Positions 28,715-37,217 of a stretch of 64,000 nucleotides of DNA are shown in pieces. Below the pieces are notes generated by a model. That model saw only the letters and a program-made list of their open reading frames with translations. It searched no databases and had not been told where the DNA came from. The stretch comes from Phycisphaerales bacterium (lineage in GTDB: Bacteria > Planctomycetota > Phycisphaerae > Phycisphaerales > UBA1924), in assembly GCA_020427395.1 (NCBI GenBank), contig JAGQON010000020.1, positions 1-64,000 on the forward strand. Direction: 5' to 3'. A program made the position numbers and the translations under genes. The stretch's first letter is position 1. Each line of letters starts with the position of its first letter.

Positions 28715-30019
28715 TTATTCGTCGGGCGTGAGCTTCTGCTGTGCTGCCTGATACGCCTTGTCGAGTGCCTCGAGATCGATCTTCGCGGCCCAGAGCTGCG
28801 AGCTGGGGCGATCCTCGCCCTCACGCAGGGTGCCGCGCTGAGCCGTCCAGATCATCCACTGCCCGTCCTGCGTGAACGCTGGCAGCCCGTCAAACCCACG
28901 CGCCTGTGTCACCCGCAGGTGGGCGGTGTACTCAGGCTCGTAGCTCCCCTTCGCGTCGATCGCGAAGACCTCGTAGTTGCCGTGCGAAACCTCGCTGGTC
29001 GCGTAAAGCAGGTACTTGCCGTCGGGTGTGTAGAACGGGCACCAGTTCACATGCTCGTTGTCCGTCAGCTGCAGCTCTTTCTCGACGCCGGTGATTTTGC
29101 CGTTCTCATCGAAAGCGAGCTCGGAAACGAAGATCTGAAGCAGGTTGTCGCCACGCCGGTCCGAGCGGTAGCAGATCGACTTGCCATCGGGCGAGAAGAA
29201 CGGCCCGCCGTCGTACCCGTCCGCCGTCACCAGCGGGGTGTGCGAGCCGTCGGTGCTGTCGTAGACATAGATATCGCCGTTGTTCGAGCCGGGCTCGAGC
29301 TGGGTGTAGAGCACGAAGCGCCCGTCGCTGGACCACGAGCCCTCGGCGTCGTAGCCGCTGCGCTCCCAGATGGGCTTGGCATTCTCCAGCGTGGGCACGG
29401 AGATGATGTCGCCCATGTCCAGCTTCGAGTGCGAATCATCGCCCGCGGCCTTGCGTGCTTCCTCACGCTCGAGCGCCTCGGGGCTGATCTCGTACTTCAT
29501 CTGCAGCGTGCCGCTGAGGATGTCCATCTCGATCGGGAACTGCCACGAGTAGCGGGAGTTCTCTCGCTGGTAGCCCGCGGGTTTCTCGTCTCCGGGCGCG
29601 GTGCGGGTTGAGCCGAAGAGGATCTTCATTGGCTCAGTCGGGTGGAACCAGCCGCAGGTGTTGGCGCTGCTGGGGGCCGAGACCATCCCCGCAGGGCCAA
29701 GCCCGGCGATGTTGCCGTCGTCATCGCGGTGCACGCCCGCGACATACATCGCGTAGTGCGCCCCGGCTGTCTCGCCCTCGGGCGGGACGGGGATCGCTTG
29801 GAAGATCACCATGTTGCCGCTTGGCGAGAAGTAGGACTCACCCGCCTTGATGAAGTCGTCCTCGAAGGTCAGCTGCACATAATCACTGAGGAAAGAGCTC
29901 TCAAGCGTGGGCCACTGGTCGTCCCAGCTCGGGTTGGGGTTCACGCCGCCCGCGTCCTGAGCGAGCACAAGGGTCGAGCACGCGGCAAGGGCACACAGCG
30001 CCAGCGTCGGGGTATTCAT
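28715..30019 (-). CDS. Secreted PD40/TolB-like beta-propeller protein
   Basis: 434 residues from the ATG at 30019 (GGAGGATCACA just upstream) with a signal peptide MNTPTLALCALAACSTLVLAQ, quoted in part, cleaved before Asp. It contains several PD40 (WD40-like) blades: YFSPSGNMVIFQ, GSWSSDGRFVLYTQ, GPFFSPDGKSICYRSDRRG, CPFYTPDGKYLLYA, PAFTQDGQWMIWTAQRG. The pattern is that of a TolB-like six-bladed propeller, which usually binds protein partners in the periplasm. It is too short and lacks the N-domain of TolB itself. It is divergent from the pseudouridine synthase gene with a 34-base gap. Confidence 0.82.
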   Translation of the reverse strand: MNTPTLALCALAACSTLVLAQDAGGVNPNPSWDDQWPTLESSFLSDYVQLTFEDDFIKAGESYFSPSGNMVIFQAIPVPPEGETAGAHYAMYVAGVHRDDDGNIAGLGPAGMVSAPSSANTCGWFHPTEPMKILFGSTRTAPGDEKPAGYQRENSRYSWQFPIEMDILSGTLQMKYEISPEALEREEARKAAGDDSHSKLDMGDIISVPTLENAKPIWERSGYDAEGSWSSDGRFVLYTQLEPGSNNGDIYVYDSTDGSHTPLVTADGYDGGPFFSPDGKSICYRSDRRGDNLLQIFVSELAFDENGKITGVEKELQLTDNEHVNWCPFYTPDGKYLLYATSEVSHGNYEVFAIDAKGSYEPEYTAHLRVTQARGFDGLPAFTQDGQWMIWTAQRGTLREGEDRPSSQLWAAKIDLEALDKAYQAAQQKLTPDE

Positions 30020-30053
30020 TGTGATCCTCCTGTCGGGTCTACACTGAACCTGC

Positions 30054-30827
30054 ATGGCTGATACTAGGTCTCAACAACCCATCTCTCGCGTTCGGACCGA
30101 GCCGGTCCCGTTCTTTCCATACCAGCCGCCCAGCGACCCGATCACGGTGCTCCACGAGGACGAGCAGTTCGTCGTTGTCGACAAGCCCGCAGGGTTGCTC
30201 TCGGTGCCGGGCATTGCCCCCGAGAAGCAGGACTGCCTGCGCTCGCGGATCAAAGCGATGTACCCGCACGCCAAGGGCCCCATGACCTGCCACCGGCTCG
30301 ATCTCTCGACCTCGGGCGTGATGATCCTGGCGCTGGACAAGAAGACCCACGCGAACCTCTCCGTCCAGTTCGAGTTCCGGCGCACCCAGAAGCGTTACCT
30401 CGCACTGCTTGAAGGGCACCTTGAACACGACGAGGGGCTCATCAACTGCCCCATGCGCAAGGACATGGACTTGCGACCGCTCATGCTCGTCGATTACTTT
30501 GAGGGGAAGCCCTCGCAGACCAGCTATACCGTGATTTCCCGCGAGACCTACCGAGATCGACCGGTCACACGCGTCGAACTCGAACCCCGCACGGGTCGCA
30601 CGCATCAGCTGCGCGTGCACGCCGCCCACCCGCAGGTCACCACGGTGGGCACGCGTGGGCAGAAGAACGAGAACGAGACCACCGGGCTCGGGCACCCCAT
30701 CGTCGGCGATGAGCTCTACGGCGACGCCTCCAACGCCGACCGCCTCATGCTCCACGCATCGATGCTGACGATCCATCACCCGCGCACGGGGAAACAGATG
30801 ACCTTCAAGGCCCCTGATCCGTTCTGA
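30054..30827 (+). CDS. RluA-family pseudouridine synthase
   Basis: 257 residues. The catalytic motif HRLDLSTSGVMI contains the essential Asp, preceded by VVVDKPAGLLSVPG and followed by KRYLALLEG and ELEPRTGRTHQLRVH, which are the family's binding-site motifs. There is no S4 RNA-binding domain at the N-terminus, so it is closer to RluA or the TruC-like group than to RluC/RluD. It isomerises uridines in 23S rRNA or tRNA; the exact site cannot be told. Convergent with the GAF gene after 11 bases. Confidence 0.92.
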   Translation: MADTRSQQPISRVRTEPVPFFPYQPPSDPITVLHEDEQFVVVDKPAGLLSVPGIAPEKQDCLRSRIKAMYPHAKGPMTCHRLDLSTSGVMILALDKKTHANLSVQFEFRRTQKRYLALLEGHLEHDEGLINCPMRKDMDLRPLMLVDYFEGKPSQTSYTVISRETYRDRPVTRVELEPRTGRTHQLRVHAAHPQVTTVGTRGQKNENETTGLGHPIVGDELYGDASNADRLMLHASMLTIHHPRTGKQMTFKAPDPF

Positions 30828-30838
30828 TCATCTATCCG

Positions 30839-31357
30839 TTAGTAGATCAGTGCTGGCAGGTGCGGCGCGGGCCAGCTCAGGGCCGTCGATTCCATCAGGC
30901 GCCGAAGCTCCATGACATCGTGATCGCGGAAAGCGCTCCGATCGAACGAATCAAGATCGAGCACGCCGTAGCAGCTCCCATCGTCGTTGAACAGCGGGAT
31001 CACCACCTCAGAGCGGTCGCGCGGGTCGCATGCGATGTAGTGCTCGCCGAGATTATGGACATCGTTGACCAGGATCGGTCGCTTCTTCTCCCAGCACATC
31101 CCGCACGCGCCGTGCAGTTCGATGGGCGAGCAGGCGGGCTTGTCGCGCGAGGGCCCAAGGATCATCTGCGCCGCCTCGGGGTCCTTCTCATAGAACCCCA
31201 CCCAAGAGACGCCGTAGTCCTTGAAGAACCGCCAGAGCACATCGCACACCTCGCGCATGCGCCGGTGGCGATCGCCGCTGACCTGCGAGAGGGCCATGGC
31301 AACGGGCATGTAATCTCGTTCATGGGAGGGCATGGTTGATTCTAGTTTCGTGGCCAT
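30839..31357 (-). CDS. GAF domain protein, probable free methionine-(R)-sulfoxide reductase
   Basis: 172 residues, a single GAF domain of the fRMsr type. Three cysteines occur at Cys76 (KPACSPIEL), Cys85 (HGACGMC) and Cys110 (YIACDPRDRSEVVIPL), with nearly the spacing of the catalytic cysteines of E. coli fRMsr (84, 94, 118); the surrounding SWVGFYEKDP and VLDLDSF segments also match. The enzyme reduces free Met-R-sulfoxide with thioredoxin. One extra Cys (Cys88) is unusual. The ATG at 31357 abuts the terminator of rpsR; the ATG at 31333 is an alternative and neither has a clear ribosome binding site. Confidence 0.78.
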   Translation of the reverse strand: MATKLESTMPSHERDYMPVAMALSQVSGDRHRRMREVCDVLWRFFKDYGVSWVGFYEKDPEAAQMILGPSRDKPACSPIELHGACGMCWEKKRPILVNDVHNLGEHYIACDPRDRSEVVIPLFNDDGSCYGVLDLDSFDRSAFRDHDVMELRRLMESTALSWPAPHLPALIY

Positions 31358-31358
31358 G

Positions 31359-31389
31359 AAAAAACCCGCCCGGGAGTCCCAGGCGGGTT
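31359..31389 (-). terminator. Intrinsic terminator of rpsR
   Basis: AACCCGCC / GGCGGGTT 8-bp stem at 31363-31370 and 31382-31389; on the minus strand a run of T follows (complement of the A run 31359-31364). Confidence 0.8.
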
Positions 31390-31413
31390 CTTGATTCGTG
31401 TGACCAAACGGGA

Positions 31414-31665
31414 TCAGACGGTCGCGCTGGTGAAGGGCAGCAGCCCCATGAAGCGTGCACGCTTGACCGCGTTGGCGACCATGCGCTGCTGGCGGGCGTT
31501 GGTGCCGAGGCGCTTGCGCCCGTAGATCTTGCCGTTGGGGGTCATCATGCGACGCAGGGATTCAACATCCTTGTAGTCAACATACTCGATCCCCTTACCG
31601 CTGGTGACAGTCACCTTGCCGGTGGGGGCGTTGAAACGATCGGGCTTGCTCGCCATTCTGCTCAT
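31414..31665 (-). CDS. rpsR: 30S ribosomal protein bS18
   Basis: 83 residues, a normal size for bS18. The centre and C-terminus match the family: IEYVDYKDVESLRRMM, GKIYGRKRLGTNARQQRM, and ANAVKRARFMGLLPF (family: AIKRARflaLLPy). The protein binds 16S rRNA in the platform of the small subunit next to bS6. The bacterial N-terminal zinc cysteines are absent, so it is a C-minus form. The usual neighbours rpsF, ssb and rplI are not present here, which is unusual. A second in-frame ATG lies three codons in. Confidence 0.92.
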   Translation of the reverse strand: MSRMASKPDRFNAPTGKVTVTSGKGIEYVDYKDVESLRRMMTPNGKIYGRKRLGTNARQQRMVANAVKRARFMGLLPFTSATV

Positions 31666-31770
31666 GGGTGCAGTTCTCCGTCATGGGCTGCGTGGCTCGC
31701 CAAGGGCCACACACGCGGCGGCACGGACGAGCGACGGGATGATCCCTGAAACAGGTTCAGGGCGAAGACT

Positions 31771-32343
31771 TTACGCACGCGAAGCGTCCGCGTCGACATC
31801 GTAGGTGATCGTTTGCGTCGCTTTACCCGGTTCGGCAGGAATTTGTTCGGTTTTGCCGAAGATCTGGTCGAGCGACACTCGGCCGGGACCACGCCAGAGC
31901 AGGTACACCGTGGGTACCAGCAGCACCGTGTTGCGGATCACCTGGCACCAGCCCACGGTCGAACCGCAGATCATGTTCTGGTCCCCGAAACATGAGCAGT
32001 CGGCATCGACATCGGTGAAGATCACATGCAGCAGGGCGTAGATGAAGGCAGCCAACAGCAGCCCGATACCCAGCGCTGCCGAGCGGGCACGGAATCCGAC
32101 GATCAGCATCAGCCCCGCGATCAGCTCGAACCATGGGATCACAAACGCTGCCATCACGATCAGCCCGGAGTGGGTCTCACTGTCGACGATCTGGAAGCCC
32201 TTGATTGCCTCGGCGAAGGACTGGATCGCCGGGATCTTGTTGTAGGCAGCGTAGACAAACACCCCACCCAACAGCACGCGCAGCGGCAGCTGGAGCAGGA
32301 TCGATTCGGTCATGCCGGTTCTGGGGATCTCATTGCGGCTCAC
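31771..32343 (-). CDS. DoxX/MauE-family membrane protein with CxCFG motif
   Basis: 190 residues from a GTG at 32343, chosen because it overlaps the rhodanese stop (GTGA) and follows a GGAAGGGGGA stretch; the ATG at 32313 is the alternative. Four membrane helices, with LPLRVLLGGVFVYAAYNKI at the start as in DoxX proteins. Between helices three and four it has DADCSCFGDQNMICGSTVGW, and CxCFG is the signature of MauE-like, redox-linked members. These are thought to move electrons or disulfides across the membrane. It is the last gene of the DUF1573 - rhodanese - MauE-like operon. Confidence 0.8.
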   Translation of the reverse strand: MSRNEIPRTGMTESILLQLPLRVLLGGVFVYAAYNKIPAIQSFAEAIKGFQIVDSETHSGLIVMAAFVIPWFELIAGLMLIVGFRARSAALGIGLLLAAFIYALLHVIFTDVDADCSCFGDQNMICGSTVGWCQVIRNTVLLVPTVYLLWRGPGRVSLDQIFGKTEQIPAEPGKATQTITYDVDADASRA

Positions 32344-33008
32344 GGCTGTCCCCCTTCCTCGGTCGGGAACCCTGCCGCGACCCAGTCGTCGTAGCCCGCG
32401 CCCATGATCCGCAGGTCGCTGAAGCCGATCTGCTTGAGACGCCGGGCCGTGTTGTGTGACGCGTCGCACTCGCCGCCCACGCAGTAGATCACCACCGTCG
32501 CGTCGGGTGGCATGCGATCGACCACCGCGAAGGCGCGGTCCGAGTCCGTATCAAAGAGCGTTGAGGGCAGCCAGAACGCATACTCGATGTGACCCGCCTC
32601 AAACTCGTGCTCGTGGCGGGCGTCGACAAAGTATGCCCCCTGCTCCCAGAGGTCATAGCTCTGTTGGAGCGTGAGCGTGCCCTCGGGCACCGATGCATCT
32701 ATTCCCGATGCGTTCTCATCGATGCGGGCATCGGTGGGCATTTCCTCGGGCGTCTTGATCACGACCTGCTCGGCAGGTTCATCAATGCTGGTCTCGTCTA
32801 CACCGTTCTCGGGAGGCGTCTCGGTTCCCTTTGAAGCATCGGTCTTGGGCACCCGAGGCTCGGCACCGACGACGGGCTTGTTGGCGTCGCCCAGGTCGAC
32901 CTTGGAAATGTCGACCGGCTTGGCGATCAACGCGTGGACGGTTCCAAAAAGAAAGGCCGCCCCGATGATCGAGAGCAGCCCACTCGTGATTTGCATACAG
33001 CGCATCAA
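32340..33008 (-). CDS. Membrane-anchored rhodanese-like protein
   Basis: 222 residues. One N-terminal membrane anchor (SGLLSIIGAAFLFGTVHAL), a linker of about 85 residues rich in Pro, Glu and Thr, then a rhodanese domain at about residues 110-215: YFVDARHEHEFEAGHIEYAF, and the active loop VVIYCVGGECDAS, where Cys is the predicted sulfur carrier. Rhodaneses transfer sulfane sulfur or act as thiol-redox sensors. The loop C-V-G-G-E-C has a second Cys where many have an Arg-Ser, so a disulfide role is possible. Sits between the DUF1573 and MauE-like genes, 18 bases after the former. Confidence 0.85.
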   Translation of the reverse strand: MMRCMQITSGLLSIIGAAFLFGTVHALIAKPVDISKVDLGDANKPVVGAEPRVPKTDASKGTETPPENGVDETSIDEPAEQVVIKTPEEMPTDARIDENASGIDASVPEGTLTLQQSYDLWEQGAYFVDARHEHEFEAGHIEYAFWLPSTLFDTDSDRAFAVVDRMPPDATVVIYCVGGECDASHNTARRLKQIGFSDLRIMGAGYDDWVAAGFPTEEGGQP

Positions 33009-33026
33009 ATGCTCCGTGCGAGGGGA

Positions 33027-34115
33027 TCAGTTGTTGCGGAGCTGACCGTACATCTGCAGGGTCAGTTCCTTCTCGTCTGCCACATCGGTGACGATCCTGA
33101 TCGGGGTGTTGAATCGCGGCGCGGGGGCCGAGACCTTGCCGACGATCTTCACGATCCAGTCGGTCTTCTCCTCGTTCACGGGCTCGAAGGTCGTCGTGGA
33201 CTCGAGCGCGATGGTGCTGAAGCCGACGCTCTCGATATTGAACGGCTTGCCGCTCTTGGAGGTCACATGGAACTCCTTCTCGAACTCATCGCCCACAACC
33301 ATCCGCCCCATCGTGACGCGGACGGGGTCGGTCGTGAGGTCGCCCAGCACACGGGCGATCGCCGTGGTCGAGACGATGGGCATGCGCTCGTCGTTGGTGC
33401 GGATGGTCACATCGGCGCGATGGTTGTCGGGGCGGGCCGTGTCCTTGACGATCACCTTGACGATCGAGAGGCGGAGCTTCTCGCCCTTGTAATCGACCTC
33501 GCCCATGTCCTTGACCTCGATGTCGAAGACCGCGGGGTCGGACACGGTTGCGCGGGTGACCTTGAAGTCATCGGTACGCCCGTAGATCTTGAACTCGTCG
33601 CTGGCGCTGGTGCCCTTCTGCACCGCCTCAAACGGCATCACACGCGGCTCGATCACCACGACGGGCTTGACGAACGCACGCACGATCAGGGTCTCCGACG
33701 GGGTCGTCTCCGAATCGGTGAAGATCGTGATGTTGCGGGCGATCGTGCCGGCCTTGCCCGAGGGATCAAAGGTCACGCTCAGCGTGCCCGACTCGCCTGG
33801 CATGTAGGTCTTCTTTTCAAGCTCGGGGACCGTGCACCCGCACGAGGTCTTCACCTGCGTGATGGTCAGCGGCCCAGCGCCCGTATTGCGGAACAGGTAG
33901 CTCAGCTTGACGCTCTCGAGATCGAGGATCTCGCCCGCGTCCTGCGTCTTGCTCGAGAACATCAGGTTGCCCTTGTTCTCCACACCCGCGGGCATCACCG
34001 CGGGTGCGTCTGGGGCGAGGTCGTTGCGGTCCAGCGCCTGGGCATGGGCCATCGCGCCGCATGAGCCGACCATCGCCAGCGAGAAGGTGAGCATCGTCTT
34101 GAAGTTGTGCTTCAT
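33027..34115 (-). CDS. Secreted DUF1573 protein
   Basis: 362 residues from the ATG at 34115, with a GGGAGAAC site upstream and a signal peptide MKHNFKTMLTFSLAMVGS, cleaved after AHA. Residues about 45-150 hold the DUF1573 module: FRNTGAGPLTITQVKTSCGCT, PELEKKTYMPGESGTLSVTF and GKAGTIARNITIFTD; the conserved SCGCT is a candidate metal- or thiol-active site. Two further Ig-like segments follow (FEAVQKGTSASDEF and GRMVVGDEFEKEFHV). DUF1573 proteins are abundant in Planctomycetes and Bacteroidetes and their role is not known. It is the first gene of a three-gene operon with rhodanese and MauE-like genes. Confidence 0.85.
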   Translation of the reverse strand: MKHNFKTMLTFSLAMVGSCGAMAHAQALDRNDLAPDAPAVMPAGVENKGNLMFSSKTQDAGEILDLESVKLSYLFRNTGAGPLTITQVKTSCGCTVPELEKKTYMPGESGTLSVTFDPSGKAGTIARNITIFTDSETTPSETLIVRAFVKPVVVIEPRVMPFEAVQKGTSASDEFKIYGRTDDFKVTRATVSDPAVFDIEVKDMGEVDYKGEKLRLSIVKVIVKDTARPDNHRADVTIRTNDERMPIVSTTAIARVLGDLTTDPVRVTMGRMVVGDEFEKEFHVTSKSGKPFNIESVGFSTIALESTTTFEPVNEEKTDWIVKIVGKVSAPAPRFNTPIRIVTDVADEKELTLQMYGQLRNN

Positions 34116-34420
34116 ATTGTCGTTCTCCCGATTCACGGCGCCCGCTTTGTCGGGGGGCGCGATTCATGATGTTCTTCGCCCAGCACGCGGGGCGGGTTCG
34201 GTCCAAGGACCATACCAAGGGCGTCTCCCCTCATTGTGCCCCTCAAAGCCCGCAATTCCAAACGGATCATCAGAAAAGCGGTCTGAGAATCACTCGCCCA
34301 ACAGCCCCCGAACCGTGCACACCGGGGTCTGTCAGAGCGATGCACCATGAAAAACGCCCTTGCTCGCGGGGTATTGCGAGCGGCGGGCGCTGAAAGTGCA
34401 GATTTCGGGTTTTTCGGACC
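34116..34420 (+). other. Intergenic stretch without a gene
   Basis: 305 bases between the DUF1573 gene and the M64 gene. A short hairpin GCGCCC/GGGCGC (34138-34143, 34155-34160) lies in the presumed leader of the DUF1573 gene. I see no convincing gene, RNA or riboswitch; an ORF on the plus strand from 34347 only mirrors the M64 dockerin end. Confidence 0.4.
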
Positions 34421-35866
34421 TCAGCAGCCGCCGCCCTGGCTGAATGCCGTGAGGAAGGAACTGACGTCGAAGAAGTTGAACTGCCCGTTGCCGTCGAAGT
34501 CCGCGACAGGGTCCTGGGCGTTGAAGCCCGTCAGGAAGGCGCTGACATCGAAGAAGTCCAACAGCCCGTCGCCGTTGAGGTCTGCCGGCAGGTTGCAGGC
34601 CGCGATCGTGTACAGGCGGGACTCGGTCATGAAGTTCGCCCGGATGGTCTCGTTGCGGACCCACGGTGTCGGGTCGACAACCTCAACCCGCAGCTCGTGC
34701 TCGCCGCTATCGAGCGAGAGCGAGGCGATATCGACGCTCGTCTGTCCCAGCAGCCCGAGGACGATCTGATCGTCGAGGTACCAGATGACATCGAGATCAT
34801 GCCCGATGGGCTGCATGGGCATGACCCACGCGTTGCCGTCACGCTCGAGTACGGTGCCGTTGGGTGTGCCGTCGTCGATCGGGTTAACCTCGCGATAGAT
34901 CTGGCGGATCAGCCGCTCAGCGCTGGGCAGGTTGAACGGGCGGTTGAGACTCCGCATCATCGAGTTGTTCGACGGGCGGTAGATCCCCAACTCCGAGTAG
35001 TTGCCACCCTCGTAGGTGCTGGTTGGGCCGTCGAACCCGCTGATCGAGGCGTCCATCCACCGCCACCACTTAAGCTCCTGAGCGAGCTGCTGGGTGCGGT
35101 TGTAGATCGAGACATCCACCGCAGAGGGCTCACTACCCGAATACGTGGTCGGGCCGCCGTAGGTGTACTCGTCCGCCAGGTCGCCCAGCGAGTGCCCCAT
35201 CTCATGGATGGCGATCTCCACGGCCGATCCGTTCTGGCCCGCGGCGGTGCCCAGGTTGCTGCTGGGATAGCCCGCGCCGCCGTACTTGCTCGAGTTGGAG
35301 ATGGCGATGACCTGATCGATATCTGGCGCGCTGGCCGCGGCGTTATACGCCTTGCCAACATTCACGCACAGCAGACGCTCGGTCCCGCTGCACCAGTACT
35401 GCATGTCCAACGCCGTGTCACGGTTGATCCCAGGGTTCGGGTCGTTGTCCACGCCCGATTGATTCGAGACCACCTCGATCTGTGTAAAGCGGAAGTAAGG
35501 CTCATAGGTAATGAACGGCTCATAGCGGAAGAAGTTGTTCTGGATGCTCGTGGCATCGATGTGGAACTGTCCCTGCTCGCTGGCGGTGTAGCCATCACCC
35601 ACGATCACAAAGTCCACCCGGTTGTCGGGGATGCCACGGTTGGCGGTCTCGACGGCCTCCATGATCCGCCGGGCCTCATCATCGATAGGCAGATAGAAGA
35701 TGTCGCCCTCGAGGTGTCCGTCCGGGCCCTCCCAGCAGCCGTGGACTTTGGTGAGGGTGTTGGCGTTCACGCCTACACCCGGGTCCTGGGCGACGGGTTC
35801 GTGGGCCATCGCGGAGCCGGCGAGGGTGGCGATGAGTGTGATCGAGTGCATGCCCATATGCTGCAT
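34421..35866 (-). CDS. Secreted M64 (IgA-peptidase-like) metallopeptidase with GC-type dockerin
   Basis: 481 residues from the ATG at 35866 (AGGAGA site 6 bases upstream); the following MQHMGMHSITLIATLAG signal peptide is cleaved after AMA. The frame is open to 36118 but that part overlaps the neighbouring gene and lacks signals. The M64 zinc motif is complete: HEMGHSLGDLADEY, with two zinc His and the family's L-A-D-E-Y; NRVDFVIVGDGYTASEQGQF upstream is also typical of the family. M64 peptidases cut proteins outside the cell. The end carries a two-repeat dockerin (LNGDGLLDFFDVSAF, FDGNGQFNFFDVSSF) and QGGGC, lacking the final Pro of the other five. Confidence 0.88.
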   Translation of the reverse strand: MQHMGMHSITLIATLAGSAMAHEPVAQDPGVGVNANTLTKVHGCWEGPDGHLEGDIFYLPIDDEARRIMEAVETANRGIPDNRVDFVIVGDGYTASEQGQFHIDATSIQNNFFRYEPFITYEPYFRFTQIEVVSNQSGVDNDPNPGINRDTALDMQYWCSGTERLLCVNVGKAYNAAASAPDIDQVIAISNSSKYGGAGYPSSNLGTAAGQNGSAVEIAIHEMGHSLGDLADEYTYGGPTTYSGSEPSAVDVSIYNRTQQLAQELKWWRWMDASISGFDGPTSTYEGGNYSELGIYRPSNNSMMRSLNRPFNLPSAERLIRQIYREVNPIDDGTPNGTVLERDGNAWVMPMQPIGHDLDVIWYLDDQIVLGLLGQTSVDIASLSLDSGEHELRVEVVDPTPWVRNETIRANFMTESRLYTIAACNLPADLNGDGLLDFFDVSAFLTGFNAQDPVADFDGNGQFNFFDVSSFLTAFSQGGGC

Positions 35867-36009
35867 GGGGTTTCTCCTGAAACTGATCTGTAAGCGTCGG
35901 GCTGCGACGCGAACGCGTTCTAGCCGGCGAAAACGCCGGCCCAGCCCCTTTTTCGGACATTTTTCCTTACGGATGCAACGGAAACAGGGTTGCGACGCAT
36001 TCCGAGAGA

Positions 36010-37191
36010 TCAGGTGTTTCGTTGAAAAACCGGGTCGGATTTGTATCGCTCCCACGGAATCCGTTTTCGGCAGTGGTGCGTTCGTTCCGCCGTTCGCGGG
36101 TCGAAAAACAACCCGCACGGGGCGCAGGCAAATGCCCCTTCAACCACATGCGGTGTGTCGTCGATTGCACCGCCGCAACACCCGCATTGTCGTCGATCGA
36201 TCATGTCGCACCCCAGCTGTTTGATCCGACGCGACCGAGCGGTATCGAGGTATGTACGAAACACCATGATCATCACCGCGATGAGGATGACGACGAAGAC
36301 CGCGCCGATCACCAATGCCTGAGTCCCGTTCGAGAATCCGATGACCCAGAGCATGATGCCCATCACGCCCGCGATCAGGGGCAGGAAACACATTACCGCC
36401 AGAGCCTGCGACTTCCACACGCCGGATGTCGGTGTGGTTCGGATTCGCTCCTTGCGTTCGCGGAGCGGCTTGTCCTTGAGCACGACATACATCTGATCGC
36501 GAGCATCGACAAGGCACGACGCGCGTCGCGCGGATGTTCGTTTCAGGTCCTTGTGGACTCCCGTGCGATCGTGTTGTAGGAAACCAACCCATTGTTGCGG
36601 GATCCATCGCCCGCCACACTCGCTGCATCGGATCTCCGTTGCGGTTTCGTTCAGGTGATTTTTCAACGAGAATGCGCACGCAGGGCAAATCTTGTATATC
36701 TGGATGCAGGAATAGATTGATAATCGATCGCTCACATTTCGGATGCCCCTGCTCGCGCGCCGGAATGCACGCGCCTCGTCAAGTCGTGTGCTCGCAAGGC
36801 TCCACACAACCAGCGCACCGATCACGGTGATGAACCCCGCGATATTGCCCACTGCGCCAGGTATATTCAGGGCTTTGTTCCCGATCCAGCCCGTGATCAT
36901 CCAAGACCAACGGAGGCCGATGACGATAATCACGACAGAGATCAGTGCCGGGAAGATCGATTTCAATCGACCTGCCCAGCGGCGTTTGGGCGATTCGGAA
37001 GTTGCCTCGTGGGCTTCCCCCTTCGAATCGTCCGCGTCGATCGATAATGTATCCGGAACTTCGAACGGGTACTCGGTGGCCTCCGCGTCGGACTCGATCA
37101 GATTTCCAAAGTCATCGAGCACGCCACGACGACCCTGAACCCAGGCAACCAGGGTGAGCCAAAACTCATTCGCATATTCCACGAAACGCAC
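36010..37191 (-). CDS. Membrane protein with two zinc-ribbon-like motifs
   Basis: 393 residues from a GTG at 37191. After an acidic N-terminal region come two hydrophobic helices (PALISVVIIVIGLRW and GFITVIGALVVWSL), a cytosolic zinc ribbon (CPACAF ... TEIRCSECGGRWIP), two further helices (LPLIAGVMGIMLWVIGF and VIGAVFVVILIAVMIMVF) and a C-terminal second set of CxxC pairs (CGCCGG ... FACAPCGLFF). It therefore resembles the zinc-ribbon membrane proteins at 10.2-15.8 kb but has two ribbons. Function unknown. Confidence 0.68.
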   Translation of the reverse strand: MRFVEYANEFWLTLVAWVQGRRGVLDDFGNLIESDAEATEYPFEVPDTLSIDADDSKGEAHEATSESPKRRWAGRLKSIFPALISVVIIVIGLRWSWMITGWIGNKALNIPGAVGNIAGFITVIGALVVWSLASTRLDEARAFRRASRGIRNVSDRLSIYSCIQIYKICPACAFSLKNHLNETATEIRCSECGGRWIPQQWVGFLQHDRTGVHKDLKRTSARRASCLVDARDQMYVVLKDKPLRERKERIRTTPTSGVWKSQALAVMCFLPLIAGVMGIMLWVIGFSNGTQALVIGAVFVVILIAVMIMVFRTYLDTARSRRIKQLGCDMIDRRQCGCCGGAIDDTPHVVEGAFACAPCGLFFDPRTAERTHHCRKRIPWERYKSDPVFQRNT

Positions 37192-37217
37192 GATGCAGAC
37201 ATTCTAGTGCGTTGTCA

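Noticed and set aside
31662..31892. Short minus-strand frame between rpsR and the MauE-like gene
   Set aside because: Overlaps the end of the MauE-like gene and has no ribosome binding site or recognisable protein.
35923..35940. GCCGGCG-AAAA-CGCCGGC hairpin before the M64 gene
   Set aside because: Good stem but no T-run directly after it on either strand; it may be leader structure, not clearly a terminator.
35867..36118. N-terminal extension of the M64 peptidase gene to 36118
   Set aside because: Overlaps the 36010-37191 gene and lacks the signal peptide that begins at 35866.
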